Shown: piece by piece, positions 12,288-22,704 of the stretch
Layout of the letters: each line of letters opens with the position of its first letter
Position numbering within the stretch: position 1 is the stretch's first letter
Assembly: GCA_037976565.1 (NCBI GenBank)
Contig: CP137674.1
Span: 8,971,789 to 9,035,788 of the forward strand
Source: Mesocentrotus franciscanus
Taxonomy: Eukaryota; Echinodermata; Echinoidea; Camarodonta; Strongylocentrotidae
Direction: 5' to 3'
Length of the DNA: 64,000 nt
Program-made: the position numbers and the translations under genes
The notes under the pieces: model-generated
Database searches by the model: none
Seen by the model: the letters and a program-made list of their open reading frames with translations, nothing else
Told to the model about the DNA's origin: nothing

Positions 12288-13224
12288 TTTTTTTGGACTG
12301 CAATCTAAACTACTAGAAAAACCCATAAGAAATCATTGGTGTTTGCTCATTCCCTTTTTTTTTTTTTGGTGTGTAGTGCACATGCGCAACCTGTCGCTGC
12401 TGTGCATGCGACTGCACGAAAGTGAGGAGAGTCACATGACCAAAAAACGGAATCATTCACCATTGTACCCCTTTCATAGTGGCCTGATTTTCATTGGATG
12501 CATCCGGACGCATCCCATGAAACGGCCGCTATGAATGGTAAAGAGGAGAAAAAACCGATAGAATAGCCGATGAAAAAAAGAGAAATAGGCGATTAAATTC
12601 TCCTGCTCAAGAGCAAGAGAAATTCTCTTTCTATCGGTGTGACTCCAATGAAACGGCCACTGTGAATGGGTTCAGGAGAAAACACTGATGAAAACACCAA
12701 TGAAAATGGTCAAAGGTCGTTATCTTGTTCCGGCTAAAGCTAGTGTATGCGCGCTTTTTCGGAACCCGGCTAGCTAGCTAGCTAGCTGCGCACTGCACTG
12801 CACTGTCTGCCGTATCAAAAAAAGCGTACGACAGCAGCTAACAAGCGATTGCGCAATAATTCTTCACTTCCTGCCGGGGCTCGCCACAGTGAGTCAATTC
12901 CACCAGCAGTATGAAAGGGACAGCAGGAAAGCGGCGGTTTCACCTTTATTTACATAAGGAAAATTCTATCTGTATTTTTATCGGTGTGACTCCGATATAA
13001 GCACTACGAAAGGGGCATTGTTTCGAGAGCGACCATTTACACTACAAAAATCAGTGAAATTTCTGCCGGCATTTCAAAAAACAAAATCCACAGGAGGGTT
13101 ATTCAATTTGGGTTTTTCTTTGTGTTTGCCGGTAGTTGCCTAGCATCTAAGCAACAACCAACAAAACACCGGAATAAGAGAAAATTAAATCATTTTTATT
13201 TGCAGTGTAAATGCAGCTACATGT
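12288..13224 (+). mobile_element. TAGGCCCATTTACAC-type MITE split by a nested element
   Basis: The left part (12288-12460) matches 61310-61480: GAAAAACCCAT, GTTTGCTCAT, the GTGCACATGCGC core and GAGTCACATGACC. The right part (13030-13224) matches 61500-61627: TTTACACT.CAAAAATC, GGCA..TTTCAAAAAAC and the terminus GCAGTGTAAATGCAGCTA. Between them lies a separate inverted-repeat insertion at 12468-13015. The extreme left terminus is not recognisable. Confidence 0.65.
12468..13015. mobile_element. Nested inverted-repeat element inside a MITE
   Basis: The left end CCCCTTTCATAGTGGC pairs with the right end, reverse-complemented CCCCTTTCGTAGTGC. Inside, near 12506-12540 and 12617-12662, are two more partial copies of the same terminal theme (ATGAAACGGCC, TCGGTGTGACTCC). 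This suggests repeated self-insertion or rearrangement. A (GCTA)n run sits at 12770-12788. The 63-codon frame at 12343-12534 crosses the junction and is not a gene. Confidence 0.55.
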
Positions 13225-13800
13225 AGTTTTGCTAAATAGCCTTTCTCATAGGACACTTGTTTGTTTATAAACACATGTATCACATTATTTTAACATTTTC
13301 TTGATACAAACAGCATCCTATTACATCAAATTGACAATTCATGGACCCAGTTTGAATTTAGATAAAACATTGGGACAGTTCAACCAACCTATACAAGTAA
13401 ACTACACTGAAAGAGTTTCAAAATATTATGCATCAACATTTTAAATCAAACTCTCACAAAGGAAGACTCTATGCCCCCTTTCCAACATCAATCATTGACC
13501 TGGGTTACAAGAACGTGATAATTCCTCGTCGGTAATCAGCAAAATTGATTTGGACTGTCTCTGAAACTTACACAACTTTTTAGATATGTTCCTTTCAAAC
13601 GTGAACAGATTGAGCGTGAATCCGCCTGGTGCCAAGAGAAATTACGAAGGAAATGTTAAATTGTCACCCGCAAAAGTATTTCCTCGTTTCATGCTTTGGC
13701 GTGCATGGGAATGACTTCCCACCCAGTCTGTCTGGGGCTAGATTTTTGTTAGCATTGACATTTATTATATGTCTGACACTTCTATGTTGATTTTTACAAG
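13225..13800. other. No gene recognised
   Basis: AT-rich sequence between two MITEs. No open frame, repeat or RNA feature could be supported. Confidence 0.4.
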
Positions 13801-13806
13801 TGTTAA

Positions 13807-14053
13807 AGGTACAAGGCCAATATGTATGTAGTCATCGATAAGAAATTGAAATAAAAGTATTTAACCTTGTTCATAAAATCCTTAAAATGCTTGAAAAAGC
13901 AGGATAAAATGCTCCAAGCAAATAGGGTGTCAAATTGGTGTATTTGAAGGGAAAATAATTATAATTTACATTTTGACACGCTGATTAAACATTTCTAAAT
14001 AAATGTTCATAATTTTATCTACAATTTTGGTTTCTGCTTTATATTTTGTACCT
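13807..14053 (+). mobile_element. Probable TTAA MITE, family F7
   Basis: Left TTAA (13803-13806) is followed by AGGTACAAGGCC. The right end TTTTGTACCT gives AGGTACAAAA when reverse-complemented. The right target reads TTGC rather than TTAA, so either it mutated or the call is wrong. Confidence 0.45.
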
Positions 14054-14059
14054 TTGCAT

Positions 14060-14570
14060 GACTTGGCCTCTCAGTAATTCCTCTCTGGATTTGGTCAACC
14101 AATGGAACAAACAGGGCACTGCCAAAGTGGACGAGTTTTGACACAGGAAAAAGAATTTCTGTTATCGGAAAAAGGGTGGGGGGCGGCCCATTCTTAATGA
14201 TGAATCAATGAATTCTATTCAATTTAATTCAGTTTGATTCAAATGTAATGTACATTTATGATATACTTCAGAAATTGTGGCAGTCCAGAGTCTCAATCCA
14301 TCGCAAATAAAGAGTTAACGAAAGGGTTGAAAAAAGGTTCTTTATTATCGAAGCAAAATTGTATAGATGGTTTCAGGGATACTATCACTTATCTGTTTGT
14401 AGCCCGAACGGCGATCACTAATATAAGTTACCACAGAGGAAATGCCTTTCTGGCACCAACAGATTTCATATTATCACAAAACTTATTTGAAAAATTCAAC
14501 TAATGACCCTGTCAAAATGTTTACCTTTAAGTTTAACCACATAGAATATAATGATAGTACTTAAAAACAG
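14060..14570. other. No gene recognised
   Basis: Holds an 81-codon frame at 14258-14503 without recognisable motifs. Composition is not clearly coding. Confidence 0.4.
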
Positions 14571-14574
14571 CCTT

Positions 14575-14665
14575 TTCACACAGGGGTAAAATTCATTGTA
14601 TCTAAAGCTGTTTAGTTTAAAGCTCTTTAACTAAACAGCTTTAAAATAAATTTTCCCTGTGTGAA
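14575..14665. repeat. Fold-back element (91 bp), copy 1
   Basis: TTCACACAGGGG...CCCTGTGTGAA outside and AAAGCTGTTTAGTTTAAAG...CTTTAACTAAACAGCTTT inside, with a 3-base loop. A diverged copy with the same centre lies at 15471-15540. Confidence 0.7.
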
Positions 14666-14812
14666 CGTCGTTTATACGATGTTCGGACAGATATGAAGTC
14701 GCGATCTATACGCCGGTCAGAGCATGCTCCAGATACGAAGTCCATATCTAGAGAGCAAGACATTTTGTGTGTGAACAGATATACGTCCTTAACTGGGCAG
14801 AGCTAAGACCGA

Positions 14813-14860
14813 GCACCGCTCTTTAAACGCTCAGTAGGGCCATTGCGCATTTACGAGCAG
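14813..14860 (+). repeat. Single arm of the 80-bp palindrome
   Basis: GCTCTTTAAACGCTCAGTAG onward matches one arm of the palindrome at 15341-15420 (about 40 bp). It lies on the other side of the CCACACACAA-ended element, so the two arms flank that element. Confidence 0.6.
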
Positions 14861-14869
14861 TGACTATCA

Positions 14870-15338
14870 GCGTGTCCACACACAAAAAATTTTATCCCGA
14901 AACTCTATAAAGAAACGTCGTATAAAGAATCATCGTATAAATTCCAGGGAGTCCACACACAAGAACAAATATCCGAAACTCTACAGCGAAACGTTGTATA
15001 AATGCGCAGTTTGTTACTGCGGTCATGAAACGTAAGCGGAAATGATAGATCAGGTCTCCTTTCGCGCTTGGTCACGTTAAGCCCCGCCCAGTTATACCAT
15101 TCTAGTTCGACCAGTTATACTAGTTATGTAAAACTTTCCATGATTAGGGGTGATTAGTTATTGAGTTCTAGTTCGAAACAATGCCCAAACCCGCGTTTCG
15201 TTATACGGCGTTTCGTTATACGACGTATCGTTAGTAACGTCCACACACACAATTTCATCGTATAACTATCCCGAAACAGTATAACTATACCGTTTCGAGA
15301 TAGTTATACGATGAATTTGTTGTGTGTGGACACTGGGT
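14870..15338. mobile_element. CCACACACAA-ended inverted-repeat element
   Basis: The left end GTGTCCACACACAAAAAATT pairs with the right end, which reverse-complemented reads CAGTGTCCACACACAACAAA. The CAGTG...CACTG ends are hAT-like, but no 8-bp target duplication is visible. GTCCACACACA motifs recur internally at 14951 and 15240. The right 105 bp (15234-15338) forms a hairpin with arms of about 43 bp. The CGTTTCGTTATACG motif is also found near 37300. Confidence 0.55.
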
Positions 15339-15340
15339 AT

Positions 15341-15420
15341 GCTCTTTAAACACTCAGTAGGGCCATTGCGCATTTACGAGCTCATAAATGCGCAATGGCC
15401 CCACTGAGCGTTTAAAGAGC
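15341..15420. repeat. 80-bp near-perfect palindrome with no loop
   Basis: Two 40-base arms meet at ACGAG/CTCAT with three mismatches. The arms start GCTCTTTAAACACTCAGTAG and end CTGAGCGTTTAAAGAGC. Such a sequence can extrude as a cruciform. Confidence 0.85.
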
Positions 15421-15470
15421 AGTGAATCTTGAATGACCACACCGAAATTTTCTGTGTGTGAATGATGTTG

Positions 15471-15540
15471 TATCTACAGCTGATTAGTTTAAAGCTTTTT
15501 AAACTTATCAGCTTTAAAGAATTTTTCCACTGTGTGAAAG
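15471..15540. repeat. Fold-back element, copy 2
   Basis: CAGCTGATTAGTTTAAAG and TTTAAACTTATCAGCTTT form the hairpin, followed by CCACTGTGTGAA as in copy 1 at 14575-14665. Confidence 0.55.
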
Positions 15541-15545
15541 CGGGG

Positions 15546-16365
15546 TATAAGGGGTATAATATGCTGGCTGGTAATTTCCTTATAGCCCCAGTCATTAATA
15601 CTTATTTTCCTGCTGAAATAGAGACCAAAGTATCCCATTTCTGCCCCTAGATGTAAATAGTTTGAAGGAAAGATGAGAGGAAAGGGAAGACGAGAGAGAG
15701 AGAGAGAGAGAGCAAGAGAAAATATGAGAGAGGGAGAGCTGAGGACATGACATCATAAAAAGGTGTGTGAACAAAACAGGAAGAAATGCTCACCTGAGGA
15801 TAGCATCTGTTCTATTTCCACCTTGATGATAGTCTGACTTTTTAAGAGAGAATGGGCCATTTCCTCTCCCCCACCCCATCCACCTTCTTGTGATATACCC
15901 AGGGTTTGTACATGGCTCAATCTATCTCAATGCCCCTCCTGAGAGTTCCATAAGCTCACATAGATCATTACAAATATTTACATGAGGCAACAAAATGATG
16001 AAGAAATCTTGTGCCATACTTGCAATAATGAAGCTCACAACCAATATAAAACCAGAAAATTCATTTAAAGAAACTTATGTGAAATTTGTGAATGGTCAAG
16101 ATTCGCAAAAGATTTTAAACTGCCAAAAAAAAAGTAAATCACAGCACGATATTTTCATTTTCGCAATGGGCAATACCAGCCATTAGCTGAAGTTTCACAA
16201 CTGTTCAAACTAACCTAAATCTATGATTTGGACAGGACATTATATCTTTGAATTGTCTAGTATCTTGTAGCCACTGATGATAACCTTTTGTGGGAAGGGG
16301 GGAGGGGCATTTCATGGAGAAAAAGGGTAATCTTTTTCTTCCTGAAAGTCATGCTACCTGCATGG
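15546..16365. other. No gene recognised; (GA)n at 15694-15714
   Basis: A (GA)n microsatellite is followed by purine-rich DNA. The 63-codon frame at 15995-16186 shows no motif. Confidence 0.4.
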
Positions 16366-16369
16366 AACC

Positions 16370-16800
16370 TGACTTAGGCGAGGCGTCAAAAATAACCTTA
16401 CCAGCTGGCTGCAGCCTCACGCGAAGGCTGGCTGAGGCTGCATTTCCAGCTGCAGCCGGACGGGGCAATTACTTTGCATTAATTAGCCCAGCCGGCTGGC
16501 GCCAGCTTGGGATATGAGCTTGAACACAGAATCTTAATTAGCCCGGCCACTCCCAGCCTGCCGCCATACTCCTAAATTTGCTCAGCCAGCTGAAGCCGGA
16601 CGGAGGTGATAAAAATTGCAGCTGGCTTCCGCCAGACGGAGGTGCTTAAAGTTGCAGCTGGCTTCAGCTGGACGGAGATGCTTAAAGTTGCAACTGGCTG
16701 CAGCAGAACAGAGATGCTTGATGTTGCAGCTTGTTGCAGCGTACTGATCGAGCTTTCCATTGGCATTATGTCGAACAGGGCGCTCATTTGTCGATTGTGA
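16370..16800 (+). repeat. GC-rich GGCTGCAGCC repeat, copy 1, with 36-bp tandem units
   Basis: Starts TTAGGCGAGGCGTCAAAAAT, the reverse complement of the right border of the repeat at 24995-25330. It is full of CAGCTGGCTGCAGCC-like palindromes. At about 16600-16740 four units of about 36 bp repeat (GACGGAGNTGCTTAAAGTTGCAGC theme). The minus-strand frames with repeated SISVLLQPVAT-like peptides translate this tandem and are not proteins. Confidence 0.7.
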
Positions 16801-17935
16801 CGTCATTTATGTTTGCATTATGTTCCCTGCGGCCACGACTGCGCCGTTTCACGCCATCGTGGACAAAACGGGATGGACGTGAAGCAACCAGGGGGAGATG
16901 GCCATGATAGACCTTGACAAAAACTTAGCAACACCTGACAAAACGCAGGGAACAAAGTGTAGACGTAGATTTAAGCGCGATTGAGATAGCGGTTGCGTTT
17001 AATGTTATCGCACCTATTTTGTCACCGAGTTCCACCTTGTTTTTGTATGACTAGGTACGTTTGTAACAATATGAACAATTGTCTATTTGTAGAACCATGT
17101 CGTTGCTACACACGCACCCCAAAAATATGAAATAAAATAATAATAATAATAATAACACTAAAAAATACTGGGCGGTCATCGAATTCGCTCAAAAGAGACC
17201 TCAATTTCTTTGTTTATTCACAATCATTGACAATTCAAGTGTAAAATTTAAATATTTCATGTCATTTGATGTCTATATCTATTATTTTACATCATTTAAA
17301 CCTAGCGTCCACTAAGGGCGCGGACAAGACGCGCAAAAAAAAGATTCAACAACCGAACCGCGCATTCTTGAAAGATTCCGTTTAATGTCTTTACGATTTT
17401 GAAACATTTCCTGGCGTTTTCGCACCTTCGGAAGAGGGCAAAATTTCCGCGAAATTTGGAGACCAAAATATGGACGCGAAATTAACTTCCTAACACTTCG
17501 TCAAAGAAGAAAAAGAAATACAAATTGAAAACCTGAAACTCCCCCTTCGCACGCTCGCCATTTTAAGTATCTAAACTTATTATTTAATGCTGTTCTTAAG
17601 AAAGAAATATTGAGATGTACCTGAGTGTTTCTTTTCCATATTGATGTCATTTCCATCTCTCTGTGTCTATCAATCTTTATCACTGTCTCCACCCATACAC
17701 CCTCCTCTATTTTACATTTATATGTTTCTACTTGCCCATCTCTTGCTGATATTTCCTTGACTTTTCATTTCTTGCTCGTCTTATTTAAAAAAAATAATTT
17801 GTCTTGTTTAAATCGGTTTCATTCCAAAAAGGCAAAAGGAGCTAAATCCACTTTGGGTACTTATGAGTAAATCACCTTTTTTATTTCTCCACTTTCCCTT
17901 TAGCAATGTACTTTAATGTTAAAGGTGTCGCCCAT
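16801..17935. other. No gene recognised; (AAT)n at 17127-17152
   Basis: The AAT run at 17127-17152 could be a SINE tail, but no body is visible. The stretch at 17290-17550 is GC-richer, without a supportable open frame. Confidence 0.4.
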
Positions 17936-17941
17936 AACCAC

Positions 17942-18116
17942 TGAGCGATTTTTGGGCCGGCGCGATAATCCAATTTTCCAATTTTCGGTGCAAAAAAAAT
18001 GTGCTCACTCCCCCACTGACCAATTTTTCGGCCGGCGCGATTTTCAAATTTACGGAGAAAAAATTGTGCACCCTTGGCCTTGTGCCCCCTTCTAAGAAAT
18101 CCTGGATCCGCGACTG
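17942..18116 (+). mobile_element. hAT-like MITE right-end fragment
   Basis: Two direct units of about 75 bp (GGCCGGCGCGAT in each) precede CCTGGATCCGCGACTG. That end resembles the right terminus CTGGATCCGCCACTG of the hAT-like MITE at 19879-20153. The left terminus is missing. Confidence 0.5.
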
Positions 18117-18267
18117 TATCGATATATTATGTATTTTATTCCGTCATTATCCATGAGAGGGCGAGGGGCGTCATTTTTTCACCACGAGAGTTCCATGCCT
18201 TGGCTGATATGTTTTACGTCATTGGTAGCTTTAAAAAGATCACAAACAATTAGACTTTGATTACTTA

Positions 18268-18496
18268 TTGCTTTTTGGCTTTCCTCATTACAACATTGCA
18301 TTCAGCTACATTATGTATGAAGAGCTACGGTCAAGGCTTAATGGCACACTTCCTGTCACATACAAAGAAGCTTACTCTGAATGTAGCCTGCCATCGACCC
18401 TTGCCGGGGACAAAGGACGTTGCCCTAGCTACAGACAGTGTTGTCGATCCTTACATAATACCTATTGTTCAGGGGGGATCCTATGTTCAAGGGTAT
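18268..18496 (+). repeat. Segmental duplication, copy A, segment 1
   Basis: Matches 20428-20660: TTACAACATTGCATTCAGCT, GAGAGCTACGGTCAAG, GCTTACTCTGAATGT, CCTGCCATNGACCCT, TACATAATACCT. The two overlapping frames here (87 and 76 codons) and the 93-codon frame in copy B are different readings of the same DNA. Confidence 0.85.
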
Positions 18497-18497
18497 A

Positions 18498-19850
18498 AAA
18501 GTAACACGGCGCAAATGTAACAGCGGCTCCCACTCCTAATAGAAGCGCAATGTACGCATACGCCCTGCACAGAGCATGCGCATTTCATTGCCCGACATGC
18601 TGCCCTGAGGGTAGGCAGGTCAACACATCGAGGAATTTTTTTTACAGCCAAAACATCGGTTTTTTGGCACGGGAGTAAAATCTTCAATTGCCTAAAATCA
18701 ATTCTGGACAAATATGTGCTTGTGCTATCACTGTCATTTTTAAATGGTAAAAAATTAGATTTTAGGCCTGTATTAGGCGAAATTTCAAGGACGAAATTAA
18801 ATGCTAGGATACAAAAATATAAAATATGGCCGCCCTCCTAGGGGTGCAAATGTTACGACGTTATAACTAGTATAACTGGTATAAATCTAATGTAAATGAG
18901 TCAAGCATATGTCATAGACATTTTCCCGTATATAACATATTGTAATAGTGTATGGGCGAATTGTGGTTCGACAAAAATTAATTCTAATTTTAAACTGCAA
19001 AAGAAAGCCATACGCATTTGTACAGGTTCGCATTTCTTAGCTCACACTGCATGATCCTTTATTCTATAAACTTAAAACATTTTAAAAAAAAAATCGATTT
19101 GAACACTATTCAGGTAGCAGTCATTATGTTGAAGTACATTTATAATCAACTTCCAACATCCTTTGATAACATGTTTAGGTTTAATAGTTCTATTCATTCA
19201 TACTCTACTCGCATATCTGGAAACTTCCATCCTACAAATCCCAAATTATCAATAACACACAAATCTGTTAGACATTCTAGTCCGGACATTTGGAATAATT
19301 TTCTTTTTTTCTTTTTTTGTATGAGGCCGTCATCCATCTCCAGCCCAACAGCTCACGATGGTGGTCTCCTGCGTTCTAAATTACCTCTCTAATTCATTGA
19401 AAATATTTACTATATATTTCTCATCTTATTTGTATGCTTCGTACATGTTTATTGTATGATGTAATTGTACATGATTTTCTATTTAATTACTTTTGTAAAC
19501 ATTTTATTCATTGTATTTGTTTTTGTTCGAATTTTTGTACTTTGAATTTGAATTTGTATCTGTTCGAACGCAGAAATAAAATCAAACAAACAAACAAACT
19601 TTATGTGGTTAAAACTGCCCCACGGGTGTGTTACAATCGCCTCGTGTTGTGGGGCAATTGTAACACTTCACTACCGGTTTTAAAATGATAATGGCTTCAA
19701 AATAGCTTATTTTACTTAACTCAAACCTAGTCATATGTCATGCCAAGATATGCATCTTTCATTTCATATAACCTTAAGTAAGTATATAACTATAATAAGT
19801 TGATATGTCAGAATTGGAAAAAAGGGTGTTACAATTGTCCCCGGTCTCCC
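18498..19850. mobile_element. 1.35-kb insertion between the two segments of copy A
   Basis: In copy B the flanking segments are adjacent (around 20660), so this block is extra DNA in copy A. Its ends are GGGTATAAAAGTAACACGG and, reverse-complemented, GGGGACAATTGTAACACCC, a weak inverted pair. Further GTAACA/TGTTAC motifs occur at 18515, 18850, 19630 and 19660. It carries a LINE fragment in its middle. Confidence 0.6.
18900..19605 (+). pseudogene. CR1/L2-like LINE fragment: reverse transcriptase C-terminal part and 3' tail
   Basis: Translation around 18926-19048 gives PYITYCNSVW, then KLQKKAIRICTGSHFLAHTA, typical of the region just after the catalytic core of CR1/L2-group reverse transcriptases. 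After frame breaks, an open frame (19018-19392) continues with QLPTSFDNMF, SIHSYSTRISGNFH and SPDIWNN. Those match the usual ILPSSF, HSYNTR and KIWN landmarks of that group. Stops and frameshifts (TGA and TAA near 19050) show it is dead. The catalytic domain and endonuclease are absent. A 3' UTR ends in AATAAAATC and CAAA repeats at 19576-19600. Confidence 0.8.
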
Positions 19851-20425
19851 CTAAGGATCTAGGCCACTGGCTACATGGCAGGGGCGGATCCAGCTGGTGG
19901 CGAGTGAGGTACCCCAATTCATGAGAAAATATTTAGCAGCATAAGTGGGGGTGGGAATAGTGAGCACTATCTTTGTTTTACTCAACAACCCCTTGAGCAA
20001 AAAAGAGGGTAAAATTGTGGTTACCATCTTTTTGAAACTTTTTTTCCTAGGGGTGGGGCCCGCCTTTTTTTTATAGAGAATTTTTGTTCGTTACCATCTT
20101 TAAAAAAAACGTTATTTTGCCAAGGGTGGGGGCCCACCCTGGATCCGCCACTGCTACACAGAACAGTAGCAAGCCGAGAATGAATAGAATAAGTGAGTGG
20201 CCAACTGTCTTTGTGTTATGTTTATCTAGCGGTACAGTGCCCCCCCCCCCCCACAATTTTCAAGTACCCCAAAAGTGCTTCTTTTTACATAAAACAAGTG
20301 CCCTTTCAACTTTGTAAGAAGTGCCCCTTTGTACATAGGAAAAGTTCCATTTTTTACTTTGACGAGTGCCCCTATTAATTTGTAGAAGTGCCCCTTCCCC
20401 TTTTATGTCATGATCATCATTATTT
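19851..20425 (+). repeat. Segmental duplication, copy A, segment 2
   Basis: GGATCTAGGCCACTGGCTAC, then (after a MITE) AGTAGCAAGCCGAGAATG, GAGTGGCCAACTGTCTT and TCTAGCGGTACAGTGCCCC match 20665-20800. From 20262 to 20405 it runs into degenerate units of about 28 bp (AAGTGCCCCTTT theme) shared with copy B. Confidence 0.85.
19879..20153. mobile_element. hAT-like MITE, 275 bp
   Basis: The ends CAGGGGCGGATCCAG and CTGGATCCGCCACTG are inverted repeats with hAT-style CAG...CTG termini. The 8-bp flanks CTACATGG (19871-19878) and CTACACAG (20154-20161) agree at 6 of 8 positions. Copy B has the unoccupied site (GCTACATAG at about 20690-20700), which supports insertion after duplication. Confidence 0.85.
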
Positions 20426-20427
20426 TG

Positions 20428-20660
20428 GCTTTCCATTTTTGGGCTTTCCTCTGTTTCGTAAATTATCCTTTACAACATTGCATTCAGCTACATGTATGGA
20501 GAGCTACGGTCAAGACTTAATAGCACGCTTCCTGCCACATACAACAGAAGCTTACTCTGAATGTGGCCTGCCATTGACCCTAGCTACAGGCAGAGATCTT
20601 TACATAATACCTTTTGTTCAGGGGATCCCCTTGAACATAGGATCCCTGAACAATAGGTAT
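20428..20660 (+). repeat. Segmental duplication, copy B, segment 1
   Basis: Collinear with 18268-18496. Its right end (20607-20660) is a palindrome with arms ATACCTTTTGTTCAGGG and CCTGAACAATAGGTAT. The 18-bp centre is in the opposite orientation in copy A, consistent with a flip between the arms. Confidence 0.8.
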
Positions 20661-21130
20661 TACGTATAGGATCTAATTAAGCCACTAGCTACATAGTACA
20701 GGAGCAGTAGCAAGTCGAGAATGATATAGAATAAGTGAATGGCCAACTGTCTTAGCGTTACGTTTAGCTAGCGGTACAGTGTCCCCTCCCCCCACTTTTT
20801 CAACTACCCCAAAAGTGCCCCTTTGTTCGTAGAATAAGTCCCTATTTTTCTCTGACAAGTGCCCCTATTAATTTGTAAAAGTGCCCCTTCCCCTTTTCAA
20901 CTCTGATAAGTGCCCCTTTTATTTTGACACGCGCCCTTTTCCTTCGACGAGTTCCTATTTTCCTTTGCAATAGGTGTCCATTTTCCATTCTCATAAGTGT
21001 CCTTTTTAATCTCTAGTAAGTATCCCTCTTTACGTACGAGAAGTGTCCCTCTTCACTTTTGATAAATGCCCCCCATTAAAATATATTAAAATCTGATCGG
21101 TGCCCATTTTCTTTCAACTATATAGTGCTT
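20661..21130 (+). repeat. Segmental duplication, copy B, segment 2, with 28-bp degenerate array
   Basis: GGATCTAATTAAGCCACTAG with an uninterrupted GCTACATAG is followed by the same AGTAGCAAG...GCGGTACAGTG block as copy A. From 20801 to 21125, some ten decayed units of about 28-32 bp follow (AAGTGCCCCTTTT / TTTGACNAGTGCCCC theme). Confidence 0.8.
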
Positions 21131-21540
21131 TTTTCATCCCTCTCTCTCTCTCTCCCTTTCTATCAATATCTTTCCACTGCCATCCCCTTTATCTTTCTCG
21201 CGTCTCTTTCTTTCATTGTGTTCCACTCTTACCTTATTTATTTTCTCTTTTCCTCTCCGTTTCATAACCTTTCTACTTCTCATTTCTATTTCTTTCACTA
21301 TGTGTCGCCCTTCTTTATTCCTATCACTCTATTTCACTCTCTCTTTTCTTCCGGTCAACTTTTTTTTCGTTTTCCTTTTTTCTCTCTTGCATATCTTTTT
21401 TTTCTTCTTATCTTTATCGTGCCCTTTCAACCATCATTTTCCTTTGATATATTAATTCCCTTCTCCTCGTAGCTTTCTTTTTTCCTTTACTATTTCATCT
21501 ATCATGTCTTCCTCTTTCTGACGTTTTCCTATCTTGTCTC
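21131..21540 (+). repeat. Pyrimidine-rich tract
   Basis: C/T-rich on the plus strand with CTCTCT and TTTC runs. The 115- and 79-codon frames are translations of this and are rich in F, S and L. Confidence 0.7.
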
Positions 21541-21676
21541 ACGGATTAATATACGATACAGGCTAGTAGAAAGTGATAAGGTTTATCCATAAAGATAAAG
21601 TACAGAAATTACTTGATGTAGACAAGTGGTGTACAAAGCAATTAGGCTACGTGGTTTAAGCAAGTGGTGTTAGCAA

Positions 21677-21868
21677 GACACGATTTAACGATTGTTGCAG
21701 CTGGCCGAATCATCCTAACAATGGCCTTATAACCATTATAACTATTAACACGAGTACACGATTCAGAGCGACAGTCTTCAATCGTGTAAATCTACGATTA
21801 CGGTTACACGATTCAAGAGAATCGTGTAAACCGTGTAATCCCAAAAATATATTGTGTAATCGTGTTGC
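21677..21868. repeat. Cluster of ACACGATT / AATCGTGT motifs
   Basis: At least six copies of an ACACGATT-like octamer occur in both orientations within 190 bp, for example around 21677, 21758, 21780, 21806, 21821 and 21857. Function unknown. It may be a fold-back remnant or a protein-binding cluster. Confidence 0.45.
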
Positions 21869-21869
21869 G

Positions 21870-22700
21870 GAGATTTTCGGCGTGTACTGTATACCGAATA
21901 GCGACATTATCATTTCGAGAATGTCAACTGCACATAGTCTGCAGAAACAGACTCTATTTTTACGCAAAAAAAACACAAACCAAACAAACAAACATTGCAA
22001 GTGCTATCTGTATGAAAAAAACATATCATATTTGAATGGTTGTGAAATAAAATAACTCAAAATTGATCTTTATTAGATACAGGAATTTCAGAGTTTTCAC
22101 GGCTTTCTAAAAGTGTCTCTCTGTCATGTCTTCTCCCTTAATTCCCCTTTTTGCTATTTGCCATTTCATCGTATTGCCAAGGCCCAATGCCAAACTGATG
22201 TCAAGCCACCATATGTAATACATTATGTCTTATTCTTAGTGCGGTAAGGTGTAGCGTGGGCCTATGATCCGTATGATACCTCCCGGGATGGGAATCTTGA
22301 CATTTGCTGTTCTCTCTCTTTTAAAAACCTACTTTCTTCTATTTTTCGTCTTTCAAAAACCTAAGATTAATGATACAAACACGGATATTTGTTCTCTTCT
22401 TCTAAAACCGCAAACTTGTGATCGAAAAATTTCATATTTGCTCTTTTAAAATTGAAGTTTATTTTGTGTTCACTCTCTACTTTTATCCAACAGCGAGGTT
22501 AGCTCGATTTTTTCTTCTTCTTGTTCCCTACTTTCATTCTTTCCTATAGGAAATCATATGCCATGCCGATACAACAACATGATCTAAAAGGCTTTGGGTG
22601 ATTCAAGTTAGGCAGCCATAATCCGCACCTTAACAATAGAATCTGGCAAGCCGGACAAAAGCGATCAAACAATAGCGTTGCGTAGTAAAAAGCTATATGA
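21870..22700. other. No gene recognised
   Basis: AT-rich DNA with an AAAC/CAAA patch near 21968-21990. The frames of 60-96 codons are without motifs. Confidence 0.35.
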
Positions 22701-22704
22701 CAAT

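Noticed and set aside
17942..18116. Complete hAT-like MITE
   Set aside because: Only the right-hand CTGGATCCGCGACTG-type end was found; no left end.
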